From contig BRON01000001.1 in assembly GCA_024345305.1 (NCBI GenBank), forward strand, positions 3,184,347 to 3,248,346: a stretch of DNA of 64,000 nt, read 5' to 3'. Numbering within the stretch: the stretch's first letter is position 1; each line of letters starts with the position of its first letter. Shown here piece by piece: positions 35,401 through 47,725 of this stretch. The stretch is from Mrakia gelida (lineage: Eukaryota; Basidiomycota; Tremellomycetes; Cystofilobasidiales; Mrakiaceae). A program made the position numbers and the translations under genes. The notes beneath the pieces were generated by a model, which did not search any database, was not told the DNA's origin, and worked only from the letters and a program-made list of their open reading frames with translations.

Positions 35401-37802
35401 CTCTGTTCGAAGACAAATGAGGAAGGGAAGAAGTCAGCTCCTCGGCGCGACGAACCCCCGCCTCCCTTTCACCCCCTCAACAAACTCAGCAACAGAACAG
35501 CAGAATCACTCACCCTCTACATCCTTCCTCTCCAACCCAAAAGCCTCCTCCGACACCCCACCAACGTTGTTCACCTCCGTCGTCGGAGGCGTCCCATCCA
35601 TCGCCGAACCCATTGAGAACGGAAGCTGCTGAGCCTCGACGTCCTGCTTGTACGCTAATCTCCGTTTCCGTTCCGAGGAGATCATCTTGGCGAGGGTTTC
35701 AGCGAGACTGCTCGAGCGGGAGAGGTAGAAGGCGACTGTGGCGAGCGGATGAACGAAGTGAGGAGGGAGGTTAGGACGCGTCGAGTGCGAGCGATGAAGA
35801 GATGTCAGAACAGGTGGCGACGAACCGAACTCCCTCCTCCTAGCTCCCTCGACGAGCAAGCGTCCGTACGCATGAGGCATGATGCTGAATCGGAAGATGT
35901 GGTTGAACCCTGGCGGGGAACGAAGGTCGGTTTCGAGGTTCGAGAGGATGGGAGGGAGGTGAGCGATGGTGGATTGGAGGTCGGAGATCCGGTGGAGGGT
36001 GTTGATGAGGTGGGAGGAGAAGGCGTTCTGGTAGAGAGGAGGAGGCAAAGGGTGAGCTGGTGAGTGAACGAAGCAGAACGGAGAAGAGGAAAGATGGAAG
36101 GCAAAGAGTGCGAGGGACGCGAGCTCGAGGGAGGGAAGAAAAGACTGACCTTGATCTCGAGGAGGAGTTCGATCTTCTGGCGGATGAGGAGGTCGAGATC
36201 CCTCATTTCTAGAAAATACGAGATAGACGAGGAAGGTCAGCAAGGCTCGCTGGAAGAGGAAACAACGGAGGGAGAAGAAAGCGAGTCGCCGCGTACCTCG
36301 AAAGCCGTCCTCTTCAACTGAGAGTCCAAAAGCAAAACCACAGTCAGTTCAGCTGCGAGGTCCCTTCTCGACGAGTCTAAACCAAATCCACACCTTCTCC
36401 GAAAGGAGAGAGCGACTCACCAGATCCACCACCAGCACTATTCCTCTCGATCTCCTTCGCTCGTTCCAAAGCCCTCTCAGCGACTCTCCCACACTCTTCA
36501 GCTTCCTCGCATCTACAAGAACCAACCACACAGCCCCCAACGATACGCACCAGTCAGATCTCGCTCTCTTTCGTCTCTCCCAGCCTTCGCGAACAGAAGA
36601 AAGCGACGACGACGACTCACGTGAACCCAGCAACGACAGACGAGACTTCCTCCGAGCCAGCTTGCAGACCTTCCACGGTCACTTTGACGTCTTGGAACCG
36701 AGCTTCCAGTTCAACTGCATACCGACGGACGCAAAGCGGACCAAGAAGTGGTGAGCTTCGGAAAGAGAGACGCGATGAAGCGCAAGGAAAACGAGCTCGT
36801 GCGGGTTCCAACTCACCAAAAGCAGCCTCCGCCTTCTCCTTCACCAATCCCATCTTCTCCTTCGAGATGTAATTCCCTAGCGTCCTCTCGTTTGTACCAC
36901 CTGTTGATTCCCTCCCCTTCTCCTTCTCTGCCTTCCTACTACTCGACGACGACGAACTCGACGCTCCAACAATCTTCTCCGACACCTTAACCTTCCCAAC
37001 GACCCACATCCACACCTCGTACTCCACCAGCAGCTTCCTCTGCCTCTCGAGCTCAGCCACAGCGAAGGGTACGAGGGCTGTAGAGTAGGTGGAGGAGAGA
37101 ACGGAGAGGTGGTGGGTGAGGTTGAGGGTCGCGAGGGTTAAGGAGCGATGTTGGATCTTGAGGGATTGGAGGAGGGGAGGGATGGAGGGGAGGAGGAGGG
37201 AAAGGTGGGAGAGGGTGGGGTCTGGGAGGAGGTGGGACGTGTTAGTTCAGAAAGAAAGGTGGGTGGGTAAGAAAGATAAAGGAAGAAGGAGGTCGGGAGC
37301 TCACTCTGTGAAGGAGCTGGAAGGGAGGGTTGGAGAAGAAGGGAGTTGATGACCGTTTGAGGATCGGATTGAAGGATTTCTCGACTGAAGACGTAGACCT
37401 ATACACGAGTCAAACACCAAAGAGACTCAAGATCAGCTCGATCTCTACAGAAACGAAGCTCGAACGAGGTCCGGATGAGCTCAACAAGACTGACCTCGTT
37501 CTTCCCCTCACTCCCTGCTTCAACGACGTTCTCCTCCCTGATCTGCTCCCCGTTCGAGAAGAAAGCGATCACCGCATCCGGAGGTATACGAAGAGCTCTT
37601 CCGCAAGCTAGATTGAGATCGAGGAGGCTGTAAGATCGAGAGAAGAGGAAGGAGGAGGAGGTGTTGTCAGCTCGCCCGAAGAAGGAGCTCACACGATGAG
37701 AGAGCGAGAGAGGAAGGGCACTCACGAATCGAAATGAAGTCTCGAGAGGGTTGAAGAAGTTCCGTCGTGGGTCTTGTAGACGAGGAGAGTTGGTTTGGCC
37801 AT
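32484..37802 (-). CDS. ATG11: Autophagy scaffold protein Atg11
   Basis: The N-terminus MAKPTLLVYKTHDGTSSTLS, LDLNLACGRALRIPPDAVIA and VYVFSREIL match the start of Atg11. The long middle is charged and heptad-like (coiled coils around 34100-36700). Near the C-terminus, KIAVSHFSPGDVALFLPTRN followed by RPWAAFN and LTREYYLARVASITERTVDP is the hallmark conserved C-terminal block, also shared with metazoan FIP200. Atg11 is a cytosolic scaffold that joins cargo receptors to the Atg1 kinase in selective autophagy. A low-complexity Ser/Pro tail of about 250 residues follows the conserved block. Many short exons; internal boundaries were not all resolved. It converges with the aminotransferase gene, with only 232 bp between the stop codons. 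Confidence 0.9.
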
Positions 37803-38515
37803 AGAACAGGCGTTCGAGCTAGAGATGGGGAGGAGAGAGGAAGGGAAGGAGAGTGGTGGCGAGCTCAAATGGACACCGTCGATGTTGCTGAAGAGTAGAT
37901 GCGATTGAAGATTGAGCGATATAGAGGTGTATGCGAGCGGCCGACGATCTCGCTTGTATAGATTTCGCGGCTGTGGTGGGGGTTGAGAGCGATTCGACGA
38001 GGTCGTCCTCCCCTTTCCCTGTTTGGTGAGCTTTCGAGGAAGGTCGAGATTGGGTTCCGTCCGGTCTTGCGTCTCAAACCGTCATGCATCGAAAATCTTC
38101 CGGGAACTTGAAGCGGAATCAAATCCGTCTACTCAAGCTCACTGGAGCTCGCTGCAATATCTCGGCTCGAGAGAGCAGCGTCTCCGCGAGCTCAACGCTC
38201 TCCCTCCTCCTCCCCTCGCTGGAGCGGTCCACGAAGTGAGCTCTCCTTCCCTCCTTTCGAGCTCCTTCGAGCGTTTGAAGAGGCAGATACATTCAGGGGT
38301 AGCCAGGGAGAGACTGGGACCATATCCGGTTCCATCTTTTGGCTTTCCAAAGGCGAGATCTCGACGAATCGACGACGAGCGAGGAGCTTCCGACTCCTCT
38401 CTCCTGTCGGTCGTCCTCTCTTTTCGCCTCGCCAAGAAGATCTTCTAGACGGTGCTGGTGTGGAAACTTGAGCTCGTATGCGTCCTCTCCCTATGGCCGA
38501 GAAGAGGAGGGAGGG
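37803..38515. other. Intergenic region upstream of ATG11
   Basis: About 710 bp. Probably the ATG11 promoter and the 3' UTR of the next minus gene. No supported exon. Confidence 0.45.
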
Positions 38516-38750
38516 TCAACCTCGAAGTCCAAGGGTGGACGCGTCGTCGGTTCGATTCGTCTTCGACGCACTCGGTTTTCTCTCCTCCCCTGACTTCGCA
38601 TCCTCACTCTCACCCCCTTTCTTCCTAAGTCTGAGCATCGATGAGTGGTACTTCTGACACAGCTCGAAAGCTTCCTTCTCGTAGTCGATGAAGGGGCTGC
38701 ATCGTCGTTCTGGAAGCTTGCATAGGCTTGCATTCGCTTTCCCTTTCAAA
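38516..38750 (-). CDS. Last exon of a small unknown gene
   Basis: A minus-strand exon reads LPERRCSPFIDYEKEAFELC, then QKYHSSMLRLRKKGG and a hydrophilic tail ending STLGLRG. Composition is protein-like, and a splice acceptor (GCAAG) precedes it. Upstream pieces such as WLKDRRLRRWTVLGE (near 38820-38850) and MDMLVSVFRKGGK (near 38965-39000) may be earlier exons, but phases were not reconciled. An overlapping frame is also open. No family recognised. Confidence 0.4.
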
Positions 38751-39122
38751 CGGTGTGAGCTTCCACCTTCGGTCCCTCCTCCTCCTCCTCTCTATCGCTC
38801 AGACCTCTCCGAGGACTGTCCATCTCCTGAGGCGTCTATCCTTCAGCCAGGATCGACTCGCTGCTCTTCTCCTCGCAGAAGCAGCTGCAGAACGAGCGAG
38901 AAAGGGAAACCTTCGAGCTCGCGGGGCGAACCTCCGTCCTCCCTTCCTTCTCCCACCTTCCCACCCTTCCGAAAAACCGATACGAGCATGTCCATCGAAG
39001 CGCAAGCTCTAATACAACCCCATCTATGATGATTCCCTCGAACCCCTCTTTCTACCACTACACAGCGAGCTGAAGAGCTCAACCCAGAAATGAAACCCTA
39101 AAAACCAGACGAGCTCGAGAGC

Positions 39123-39453
39123 TCAGTCGTACCTCCTCCGCGCTGGGACGGCTGCTGCTGACGCTCCACTGTTACACGATTCACAAAAGAAAGAGAGTGA
39201 GCCCCCTCGTGTATAACGAAAGTTTTTGGAAGGGAGACGAATCGACTCACGCTCTCCGTTCAGGCTGACCCTCTCGTCGCTTGATCTCCAGCAGTTTCGT
39301 ACTCGTCCTGGCTTGCCTGAGCGCTCTCACCGCATCGGCGTTGGGTTGGGAGGATTTGGGTGCCCGGGGGGACTTGTTCACTGATGCGGCGGAGGCGGTG
39401 GAGAGGGAGAGGAGGGCGAAGAGGAGGAAGGAGAGGAGGAGGAAGAGACGCAT
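39123..39453 (-). CDS. Small secreted protein, 82 residues
   Basis: Two exons in phase: 39453-39251 and 39168-39123. The N-terminus MRLFLLLSFLLFALLSLSTA followed by SAA is a textbook signal peptide with cleavage expected near residue 22. The mature part is short and basic (KLLEIKRREGQPERRAGASA) and ends ARRRYD. There are no cysteines, so it is not a typical disulfide-rich effector. The RR/KR pairs could be processing sites for a Kex2-type protease, giving a peptide, but that is inference. Alternatively, it could be a small ER-resident protein. Confidence 0.65.
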
Positions 39454-40463
39454 GTTCCGAGTCGGGTTGGGTGGAGGTTTGAGGGAAGGAGAAGGGGTGA
39501 GCTTGGGTTAGCTTTTCCCTGAGAGACCGAGAGAGAGTTTGCGTTTGGCTCTCGTTTGGTTGGAACCCAGAGCGAGATTGCACGTTTTTATCGACGAGCG
39601 GAGGAGGGAGAAGAACGACGGGGGGAAGTGGTCTCAGACGCGTCGAAACCTTGAGTCTCTCGACTCTCCCAGGCCCATGTTCTTGAGCGAGCGAGCGAAG
39701 TTTTGCTCTCTTGTTTAGCCTAACTCCCTAATGTACGTGATCAGCTTGTTTGAGCAGCGTTCCAAGGGCGAAGGAGGAAGGGGGAAGAGGTTGGGTCGAC
39801 GCACCGACGGATGAGGACGACGACGACGCGAGACACGTCGGTGCTCGACTCGACGCGTTTGGTCAAACTTACCTCGTCTTCCTTTCATTTGGCTTGCTTC
39901 TGATTGAATCGTTCGTTCTCGGCAAGCACGGAGTTCTCAGATAAGGTCTTGATTCTATGAACACAGATTCTTCTTCGAGAGTCTTCTTGAGACGGAAGAT
40001 GGGAACGAAACGAAGATCTGCGTGGGAGCAAAAGAGCGTCGTGGATGGGGACGATGAAGGTTCTCTCTCGGTTCCATGCTCCTCTCTTCGTTCAGATACA
40101 CCTTCGATATCTGAAGCCTCACTGTACTCTGGCGAAAAGGTGCTACGCAAGGTCGGGCGTCTCGGATGGGGGAAGGTCAGCGAAGTTGAACGTGAAGCTG
40201 AACGACGACAGACGAGTCGCGCGACGAAGAACGAGCGAGTCAAAGAGAGAGAAAGATGCGCATATATCTGAGTAAGGAACGATCAAAACCAAGGCGAGGC
40301 CATACAAAGAGTAACGAAAGCGAGTCGAAGCAAAGCAGAACGAAGTCGTGGGAGGAGAGAGAGATCGAAACAAAACGAAACGAAGTAAAGAACGAGACGC
40401 GACCGAAGCGAGATGCAAGAACCTACTGAGAACGTGTGTGGATTAGGTCGGAGGACGATGTGG
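39454..40463. other. Intergenic region between co-directional minus genes
   Basis: About 1 kb with two ACGCGT palindromes (near 39638 and 39855). Several open frames lack motifs or splice continuity. Presumed promoter of the small secreted protein and 3' UTR of the transporter. Confidence 0.45.
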
Positions 40464-43400
40464 TTAGAGACGCGAGAGGATGAGGCCGAGGACGACGTAA
40501 AGGAGAGTGACTGGTGGTCGCGAAAAGAGTCAGGCAAAAAGGTCAGCGACGCGAAGAAAAACGACGACGAAGAGTGAGGGCGAGAACTCACGAGGCGGCA
40601 CCATGACGGCGTAGGAGACCCAGATGGTTTTGCTGATGAGTCTCTCGAAAGCATCACCCGAGGCTGCTTGGGTAATCTGGGCGAGGGTCTGCGAAAAAAA
40701 AACGACGTGAAGAGTGGACGTCAGCGTGGAGCTTGAGGGGAAGAGCGAGGAGAGGAGAGAAGGGGACGAACGATAGCAGGAGGCGACGAGATGATCAGCA
40801 CCGCCGTCAAGATGAACGTCGGGTCCTCCGCAGCCTCGAAGAGATCGTATCGAGCGCAGAGAGCGATGAGAGGAAGAAGAAGGATGGGAGTGACGATCAT
40901 TCTGCGAGGACGCGAAACGAGAAAACAAGTCAGCCTCGACTCTCTGGCTCAACCCAATCCCGACGCAGAAGGATCGCGAACTCACCTCGCCGTAACAGCC
41001 ACGAACACAGTCCTCTTCTCTCCAGGCCTCTGCACCTCAGGCGTCTGCTTCCTCGCGAGCTCTCTCATCTCCTTCCTCGCAGGGTTTCGTCGGAAAGCCT
41101 TGAACCATCGGTTGTCCTTGGGAGGGTGGGTGATGGAGCGAGGAGGGTCAATCAGGGCTGGGACGGGAGTGTAGAAGTACGCTCCGAGGACGACGAGGGT
41201 GAGGGGGATACTCTGCGACGAGGGAAGGGAGGAAGACGCGTCAGAGAGAGGAGGAGTGAGACGCGAGCGAGAACGAGGAAGAAGGGCCGACTCACGCAAG
41301 CTCCAGCACTCTTGATAGCTTCTCGGATGGGTCGAACGGTAGCGAGCTTGGCTTGGAGAGGAGGGACCATGGCGATGAAGATGGAGAGGAAGGCGGACCA
41401 CATGGGGACGGTCATGCTGAGGGAAGAGCGAACGAACCGAGGTCAGCTCGTCTCGTCGCGTCCGCGTCCTTCCTTTGTTTCGTCCTCAAAAGAAGCCATC
41501 ACCAGCCAATGAGAACGAAGAGGGATTACTCACAACTCGTTCACTCCCTTCGCAAACTTCTTGACCTTCGACCACCTCCTCCTCACCGCACTCGCCCATC
41601 GACTCGACGTGCTCTCGGTCCTCTGTCCTCGACCCAACGCTCCAGCTGAACTTCCCCACTCAGGATCCTCAACCTCTCCTTCCTCGTCGTCGTCGTCCTC
41701 CTCCTCGTTCGTCGAGAGAGCGCTCTGGGAGACAGTGGGAGAGTTGGGGAAGGAGGCGAAGGCTGAAAGTTTCCTCTTGGGAGGGACGCGACCTCCAGGA
41801 CCAGGTTGACCGTCCATACCGGGGAGTGGATTTGAGCCGTATTGAGCAGAGGTGGGTTCGAGGGGAGCTGCATGAGGAACGTTGGCCCAGGGGTCTTCCT
41901 CGTCGGTGGTCATTCCTCCTCCTGAAGCGACGCGAAAGGAGAACGAAAGCGAGTCAGCTTCGACGAAGGCAAGAAGAGACAAAGTAAATGAGCGACGAGG
42001 GACGTAGAAGGACTCACTAAAGCCTGATCCAGTCGAGGAGGAGACGCTTGAGTCACGGTCCCTGGTGTTGTTATTCGAAGTTCGATGATGAGGCTCGAGC
42101 AACGGCGTCGAAGGATCCGCGTCGACTGCTGTTGTTTCCGAAGTGGTAGCGGTGGTTTCTCCAGATTCAGGATCATCGAGAGGCTTCATGTCGTCGTCGG
42201 CTTGAGTGAGGAGGTGGACTCCGTAGGACCATCGAAGCTGAGAGAGGAAGAGAGGGGAAGAGAGGAAGTTCGTCAGCTCGAGCAGCAGGTGAGGGCCTTC
42301 GAGAGATGAGTGAGAGAGGACGAACCATCATTCCTAGGGTCGAGTACAGAATGAGGTACGTGAGAGCTCGACCGAGCATGGCTTCTCGAGTATCTGTAGA
42401 CCGAGGAGCGGCGAAGTCAGCGAACGCAAGGCCGAGTCGAAGCCAACGAGAGTACGACAGCGACTGACCATCCTTTCCCCACTTCAACCCAGGGACCTCG
42501 ACGACGAGACTCTGAACGAGCGCGATGGGTAGACTGTTGGAGTTCATGAATCCACTGGCGGCCATGGCGAAGGATCTGGTAGAACGAAGGAGAGGGCAGA
42601 GGTCGAGTGAGGGAGGGAAGGTCAGCTCGAGCTCTCGCGTGAAGCGAAGGGACGACGAAGTGAGCTCACGTTTGGGTCTTCTTCAGCCTGAACATCTTGC
42701 CCATCCCCCATGCGACGAGCATGCTTGTTCCAGTAACGATCACGAAACCGACTGGGATGATCCAGAGCTCTGCGAGACGAGAAAAAGAGGATCAGCGTTT
42801 GAGCCTCGAGCGAGATTGACGAGATCGCGAACAAGGACGAAGCAAGGTCGGGACAAGGACTGACCCTTGAGCTTTGCTGGTGTTAAGGTGAAGGCCACTT
42901 TTGAGAAGAGCAGGCATGGAGTGAAGAGGGAGATGTTGAGTCGGTTGATTTTCTGGGAGAGGGAGAGACGAGGATCAGATCAAGATTGCCAAGGAGGGTC
43001 GTCGTCGGGGCTTGTTGAAGCTGAGAAAAAAAGAGAGAGGAGGGAGGAGATAGGCTTACTCGTTGAGTAATCTTGTCTGTGACCCCGACCCTAGCGAGAA
43101 GAAGACCAGCGAGGCATCTGGAGAAAGGGAAGGAAAGACGAGGGCGATGAGGAGGAGGAGCGAGGGAGAAGGGAAGGAGGGGCGTCAGCTTCGACTCCTT
43201 CAACTTTCAGCTGCCACTGCCACTCTCAACAAACGAGCCAACTCACAGCACGAAGACCTCGACGATGGACTGTAGAAGCACGAGATGCGTAGGAGAGACA
43301 AAAGAGACGTCAGTCTGAGCTCGGATCGTGCAGTAGCAAAGAACCAGTGAGCTTGCAGCTGTCGTCGAGGCCTCCTCCTTCCCTTCCCTTCCTCGGTCGC

Positions 43401-43678
43401 CACCACCTCTTCCAGCCCCACGAAGCGCGAAGGACGACCATCGACAAGGAAGCCGATATGTAAATCCTCCTCTCGAATCTCCGAAGAGGCGAGAGGTCCT
43501 CGTCGTGTGGGAAAGAGAGCGAAAGAGAAGGAAGGAAGGAAGACCCGATAACGAACCTCAAAGACGGTGTAAACGATTTCCTGGACTGCAAAGTTCAAAG
43601 AAAACATGGTCAGTTGGATGCATACTCTTCTAAGGCATCTCGGACGGGGATTCTCTACTTACTAGGCACAGAGGACAT
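40464..43678 (-). CDS. Auxin-efflux-carrier (PIN/Ecm3) family membrane transporter
   Basis: Starts MSSVP, then IQEIVYTVFE. N-terminal helices include CLAGLLLARVGVTDKITQRK and INRLNISLFTPCLLFSKVAF, followed by ELWIIPVGFVIVTGTSMLVA and AMAASGFMNSNSLPIALVQS, the conserved 'F.N...LP..L..S' block of this family. A long hydrophilic central loop (about 41550-42180) is rich in Ser, Thr, Asp and Glu. C-terminal helices include MWSAFLSIFIAMVPPLQAKL, SIPLTLVVLGAYFY, and PAITLAQITQAASGDAFERL; the end is LLYVVLGLILSRL. Fungal members sit in the ER or plasma membrane, and transport auxin-like or other small molecules; the substrate here is unknown. Around fifteen exons with normal signals; appears intact. 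Confidence 0.9.
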
Positions 43679-44555
43679 GGGCGATTGGGGGAAAAGAGGA
43701 GGGCGAAGCTCAGCTTGAATTCAGCACGTTCGCCCAACCGATGACGATTCGTCTCGCTTCCTTCCCCTCGACGACCAGCTTCGAAAACCGCCGTCTTTGC
43801 TGAGAAAAAATTCCTTCTCGTTGATGAGGGATGGCTCAGATCGACCTCTGGCGGGACGAACTCGAACGAGGAGCTGATTTCCCTCCCAGCTCGAGCTGCG
43901 AGCGTTTGACTTCCTCCGCTCCTTCGTCCTCAGTTCGACAGCAGCGTTCTCGACCCTTCAAAGCTCAGGTTTTCGCTCAAGAACTGCATCGCTTGCTTCG
44001 CTGGATTTCGTTCTGGATGTCTGGTCAGTAGAGGTCCCTGTATGATCCCTCTCTGTCCTCAAAAGATCGAGCGGACGAGAGCGACGAAGAGACTCGAGCT
44101 CACCTTCCATCCTCCTCCTCCCGCTCTTCCATCCTTACCTGCTCCCTCTGCCCTCGCCTTTCAGGCCTCTCGCTTTCAACAGTCAGGTTATCATGTGGCT
44201 TACATGTCTATCTGGCTCTTCGACTGACGTTTAAACGCCGACGCTACCCTCCCCATCTCCTTCAAGCGACGCGGAACACCATCTCCCTCCCTGCTCGATC
44301 TCGTCTGATCTCGACCGTCCGCCCACCCACCCTTCCCCTTCCTCGACCGCTTCATCCCTCCATCGAAATAGCTTCCAGTCCAGGGCGCTCTTTCTTTCTT
44401 CCGTTGGACTCTTATTGCGGACACTCCTCCCTCCACTCTTCACCTCCACCTTAGGCCGTCCGTCTCTCTCGTCCCTTCCCGCCCTCGCTTTTCGTTCCCA
44501 ACCACATCTCCCTCTTCCCTCCTCATCTCTAAATCACCGACTCAACGACTTCAAC
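43679..44555. other. Divergent intergenic region
   Basis: About 880 bp between the transporter and the aldo-keto reductase. A pyrimidine-rich leader (44240-44550) directly precedes the reductase ATG. No other gene seen. Confidence 0.5.
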
Positions 44556-46693
44556 ATGTCTCCCAGGATCCCTATCGTTCTCGGCGTGAGTCCCGCCTCC
44601 CTCTCATTCAGCCATCTCCCCGAACCAGACGAATGGAGTCGAAGCTCACACTCCTCCTCCTTCCTTCTGGCTCTCGAACAGACCATGACCTTCGGAGGAG
44701 AAGGGAAGGAGCAGGCTAGAGTCCACACTCTTCCTGAGTGTCAGGCCATCTTGGACGTCTTCAAGAAGCATGGAGGGACTGAGCTCGACACCGCTCGAGT
44801 TTGTGAGTTCATCTCTCGTCCTGCTCGTCTCCGTTTCTCTCGTCCCATCTATCCCCGCTGACTCTCTCGCCAACGCTGCTGGGGTTTCAGACTGCGGCGG
44901 TACCAGCGAGAGCTTCCTCGGGGAGTTGGATGTACCTGGGTGAGCTTGAGCTCTCACTTTTGAACTTGTTGCTTCGAGCGTCGACTTCTCTCGCTGACTC
45001 TCTTTTCGTTTCCCTTCTCGTTCCAGTCAAGGCTTCACCCTCGCCACCAAGTGCTTCCCTGGCGCTCGAGCTCTGAAGGGATTCGAGATGGCTGCTTACT
45101 CTCATAACGAGACAGACCTGTCCGTGCTCTCCCTTTCGTTGAGTTCGCTTCGCGTCGCTCGTCGCTCGATGCTCACCCTCTTCTCCCTCCCTTTGCAGTC
45201 GACGATGCGTCGAGGTATGTCCTCCCTCTCTTATTTCGGAAGATCTTCTTTGAGTCGTCTCTGACCATCCTGACCCTCTCTCACCTCCTAAAACCAGACC
45301 TCCCTCGCCGCCCTCCGAATCACCTCCATCCCTCTCTTCTACCTTCACGCTCCTGATCGATCTACTTCTTGGACTGAGGTGAGCCCTCCACTGTCCCCCT
45401 TAGTTCCTTCCCGTCCTTGCCTGACTTCCACCTCGGTTCCTTAGACCCTCACTGCCCTCCACAAGCTCCAGCAAGAAGGCAAGATCATCGAGTACGGAAT
45501 CGTTCGTCCCGTCTTCTCATCTTCTTTCACTCCTCTTGTCTTCGTTCCTGACCTCTTTTCACTCTTTCGCAGTCCAACTACAAAGCCTCGGAAGTCGAGG
45601 AGATGGTCGCTATCTGCAAGGAGAAGCGATACAAGCTTCCTGCCGTGTACCAAGGTTCGTTCGAGGCGTCCTGTCCTCGTCTCGCTTCTCCTGCTCGCTT
45701 GAAACGCTGACGATGCCCCCTTCCAAATCAGGTCTCTACAACGTCATTCTTCGAGCGGTCGAGCCTGAGCTTCTTCCCGTTCTCAGGAAGAACGGTATCG
45801 CTTTCTACGTTCGTCTCGACCTCTCTTGGTCTCTCTTTCGTTCGATCGGGACGAGACGCGTCTGACCTTCGCTCTTTCTTCCTTCTTTCGAGCAGGCCTT
45901 CAACCCGTTCGCTCCTTCTTCTCCTCTGATACACACCCACCCCTACCTCTCCTGACACACTTCCTTTCCCTCACAGTCTTCTCGGAGGTTTCCTCACCGG
46001 ACGAGTTTCGAACAAAGACTCCGCGACCGAAGCTGGATCTCGTTTCGACCCGGAGCGAAAGTCAGTCTCTTCCTCGCTAGTCCTTTCACCACGCCGCTCC
46101 CCATGCTCAACTGGCGCTTCTCCTCATCTTCGATAAACTAACACAGCCAAGGAAAGATGTACCGAGCTCGATACTGGAACGACACTTACTTCGCCGCTCT
46201 CAAGATCTTCGAGGAGGTTCGTCGACTCTCTTCCTCCCTCCTCTTTCCCGCGCCGTTCTGACCTTTGTGCTTTCGCCATCAGGTCTCCGCCTCAACCGGA
46301 ATCACCATCCCCGCTCTTGCCCTTCGATGGTTCGAGCATCACTCAATGCTCGCGCCTGAGTTTGGAGATCGAATCGTTCGTCTTCGCTTTTGCCTTTGCA
46401 TTCTTGACGCGTCGTTCCTCTCCCTCGCTGATCACTTCCCCCTCTTATCTGCCCCCCTTGGTCGTGAACAGATCATCGGAGCGTCAAGCCTCGACCACAT
46501 CGAGCAGAACTTGCTCGACTTCGAGGCTGGGCCGTTGGAGGCCAACGTCGTTGCTAGGTGAGTGAAACAAACTCGAGTTCAAGTTCAGTCGACGTCGCGA
46601 CTGACCGACTGACCGTTTCCTTTCGTTGTGATGTGAAGGTTGGACGAAGCGTGGGAGATCGTCAAACCTACCAACCCTGTTTACTGGCATTAG
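44556..46693 (+). CDS. Aldo-keto reductase, AKR7 (aflatoxin-aldehyde reductase) type
   Basis: About nine exons. The start is MSPRIPIVLG, joined to TMTFGGEGKEQARVHTLPEC. HGGTELDTARVYCGGTSES carries the catalytic Asp and Tyr; the tyrosine codon is completed only by splicing (T + AC). FTLATKCFPGA supplies the catalytic lysine region, and IPLFYLHAPDRSTSWTETL the histidine. Further blocks are PAVYQGLYNVILRAVEPELL, LGGFLTGRVSNKDSATEAGS and IIGASSLDHIEQNLLDFEAG. It ends NPVYWH. The family reduces aldehydes and ketones with NADPH in the cytosol; the substrate here is unknown. It is the last conserved chromosomal gene before the subtelomere. Confidence 0.93.
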
Positions 46694-47030
46694 CCAACTA
46701 GCTACTGGTATGCGATTTGAATGGGTTTGTTGTTGATGGATTAGCGTCGAACATCCATCACTCCCGCACTCAGGGTCCTTGATCTCGTCTTTTTCCAACG
46801 GAGCAAGATTGTCATCTCCTCATCATCAGCCAGATACCTCTGGCGTAGGCGCTTATGGAACTGGTATAGCAACGTCAACGGTTACGTGACCTCTCTCTCG
46901 CTCCCCAAAATAACCAAAAAGAAGGGAGGGGAACCGATTTCGAGTTGGGTTCGAACGGCCATCATCTCGTTATCCTTGCTCTTCCTTCCCTTCCCTCCTT
47001 CAAGACGTTGGACTTTTTCTCTAACCGTAT
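46694..47030. other. Boundary between chromosome arm and subtelomere
   Basis: About 340 bp after the reductase. No coding signal. Sequence character changes to repeat-module DNA at about 47030. Confidence 0.5.
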
Positions 47031-47440
47031 GCGCGCCGTTCCTAACGGTATGCGCCCCGTTCCTGCTAGCAGGAACGGGCCTCTGCGTACCCTCGAGGGT
47101 ACGCATGCGTACCCTCCGACCGTTCCTGGCGCCTTTCCGGAGGGTACGCAACCTGCGCGGCTTCGTTCCTCCCTCCCCTCCCCACCGAATCGCAAACGGG
47201 AAAAACGACCAGCGAGATCTACCTATGAAGCCCAATGTATCAGAAGCACGGCTCCGTACGAGAAGATCTGCATCGCCGACAGCGATTCTCCCGAGAGGTA
47301 CCTCAAAACGAAGGAGAGGGCGAGCTCGAGCTGACTTCCGCGAGTTCTTTTCGGAGGGGCTCCATCCTCTCTCTTTTAGCTGCACTGTATATTCAAGGCC
47401 GAGTTCCTGCTATGCGAAGAGCTAGGACCGCTGATTAGTA
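47031..47440. repeat. Subtelomeric P element, copy 1 (palindrome rich)
   Basis: Contains a perfect 24-nt palindrome at 47056-47079 (arms CCCGTTCCTGCT / AGCAGGAACGGG), a perfect 22-nt palindrome at 47084-47105 (arm TGCGTACCCTC) and a 13-bp inverted repeat (47106-47118 with 47138-47150) enclosing a 19-nt loop. The following 250 bp is shared with copy 2 at 58544-58925 with scattered substitutions. Short open frames cross the element in all directions and are not convincing genes. No transposase or terminal inverted repeats are seen. Confidence 0.85.
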
Positions 47441-47725
47441 GCTCTAGTATGTCCGGTATAAAGGGCTTAGCTCTAGAGTGAAGATTTGCCGACGTCTCGA
47501 GGTTGAAAGGTATAAGCTCAAGCTCACCTCCCAGCTCCTCCTCCTTTCTCCTATGCGAGTCTGAGCCTCGTGGTAAGAAAATTTGCTCGCTCGAAGGGGG
47601 AACGTGTTCTTTATATCCGGCCTCCTGACTAATCTGTTTCCAGATTTCGATTTACTGCTACAATCGTTGCGCAGCGGCAGCGAACCTGTCGATGGAAGGG
47701 CCCTCTCGTTCGTTCAAGCTCACCA
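47441..47725 (+). repeat. Subtelomeric A module, copy 1 (truncated)
   Basis: About 285 bp starting at TAGCTCTAGTATGTCC and shared with modules at 55480 and 58926. It contains an intron-like segment: GTAAGAAAA donor (about 47573), CTGACTAAT branch-like site and TTTCCAG acceptor (about 47643). Similarity to the other copies stops near 47725, after CGTTCAAGCTCA. Confidence 0.8.

Noticed and set aside
47056..47150. Palindromes considered as terminal inverted repeats of a transposon
   Set aside because: The inverted repeats are clustered in 95 bp and flank no transposase gene. No target-site duplication is seen.
47441..47475. GGTATAAAGGG as a TATA box for the A module
   Set aside because: The other two copies read CCTAAAGAGGG and CGTAAAGAGGG at this place, so the match is not conserved.
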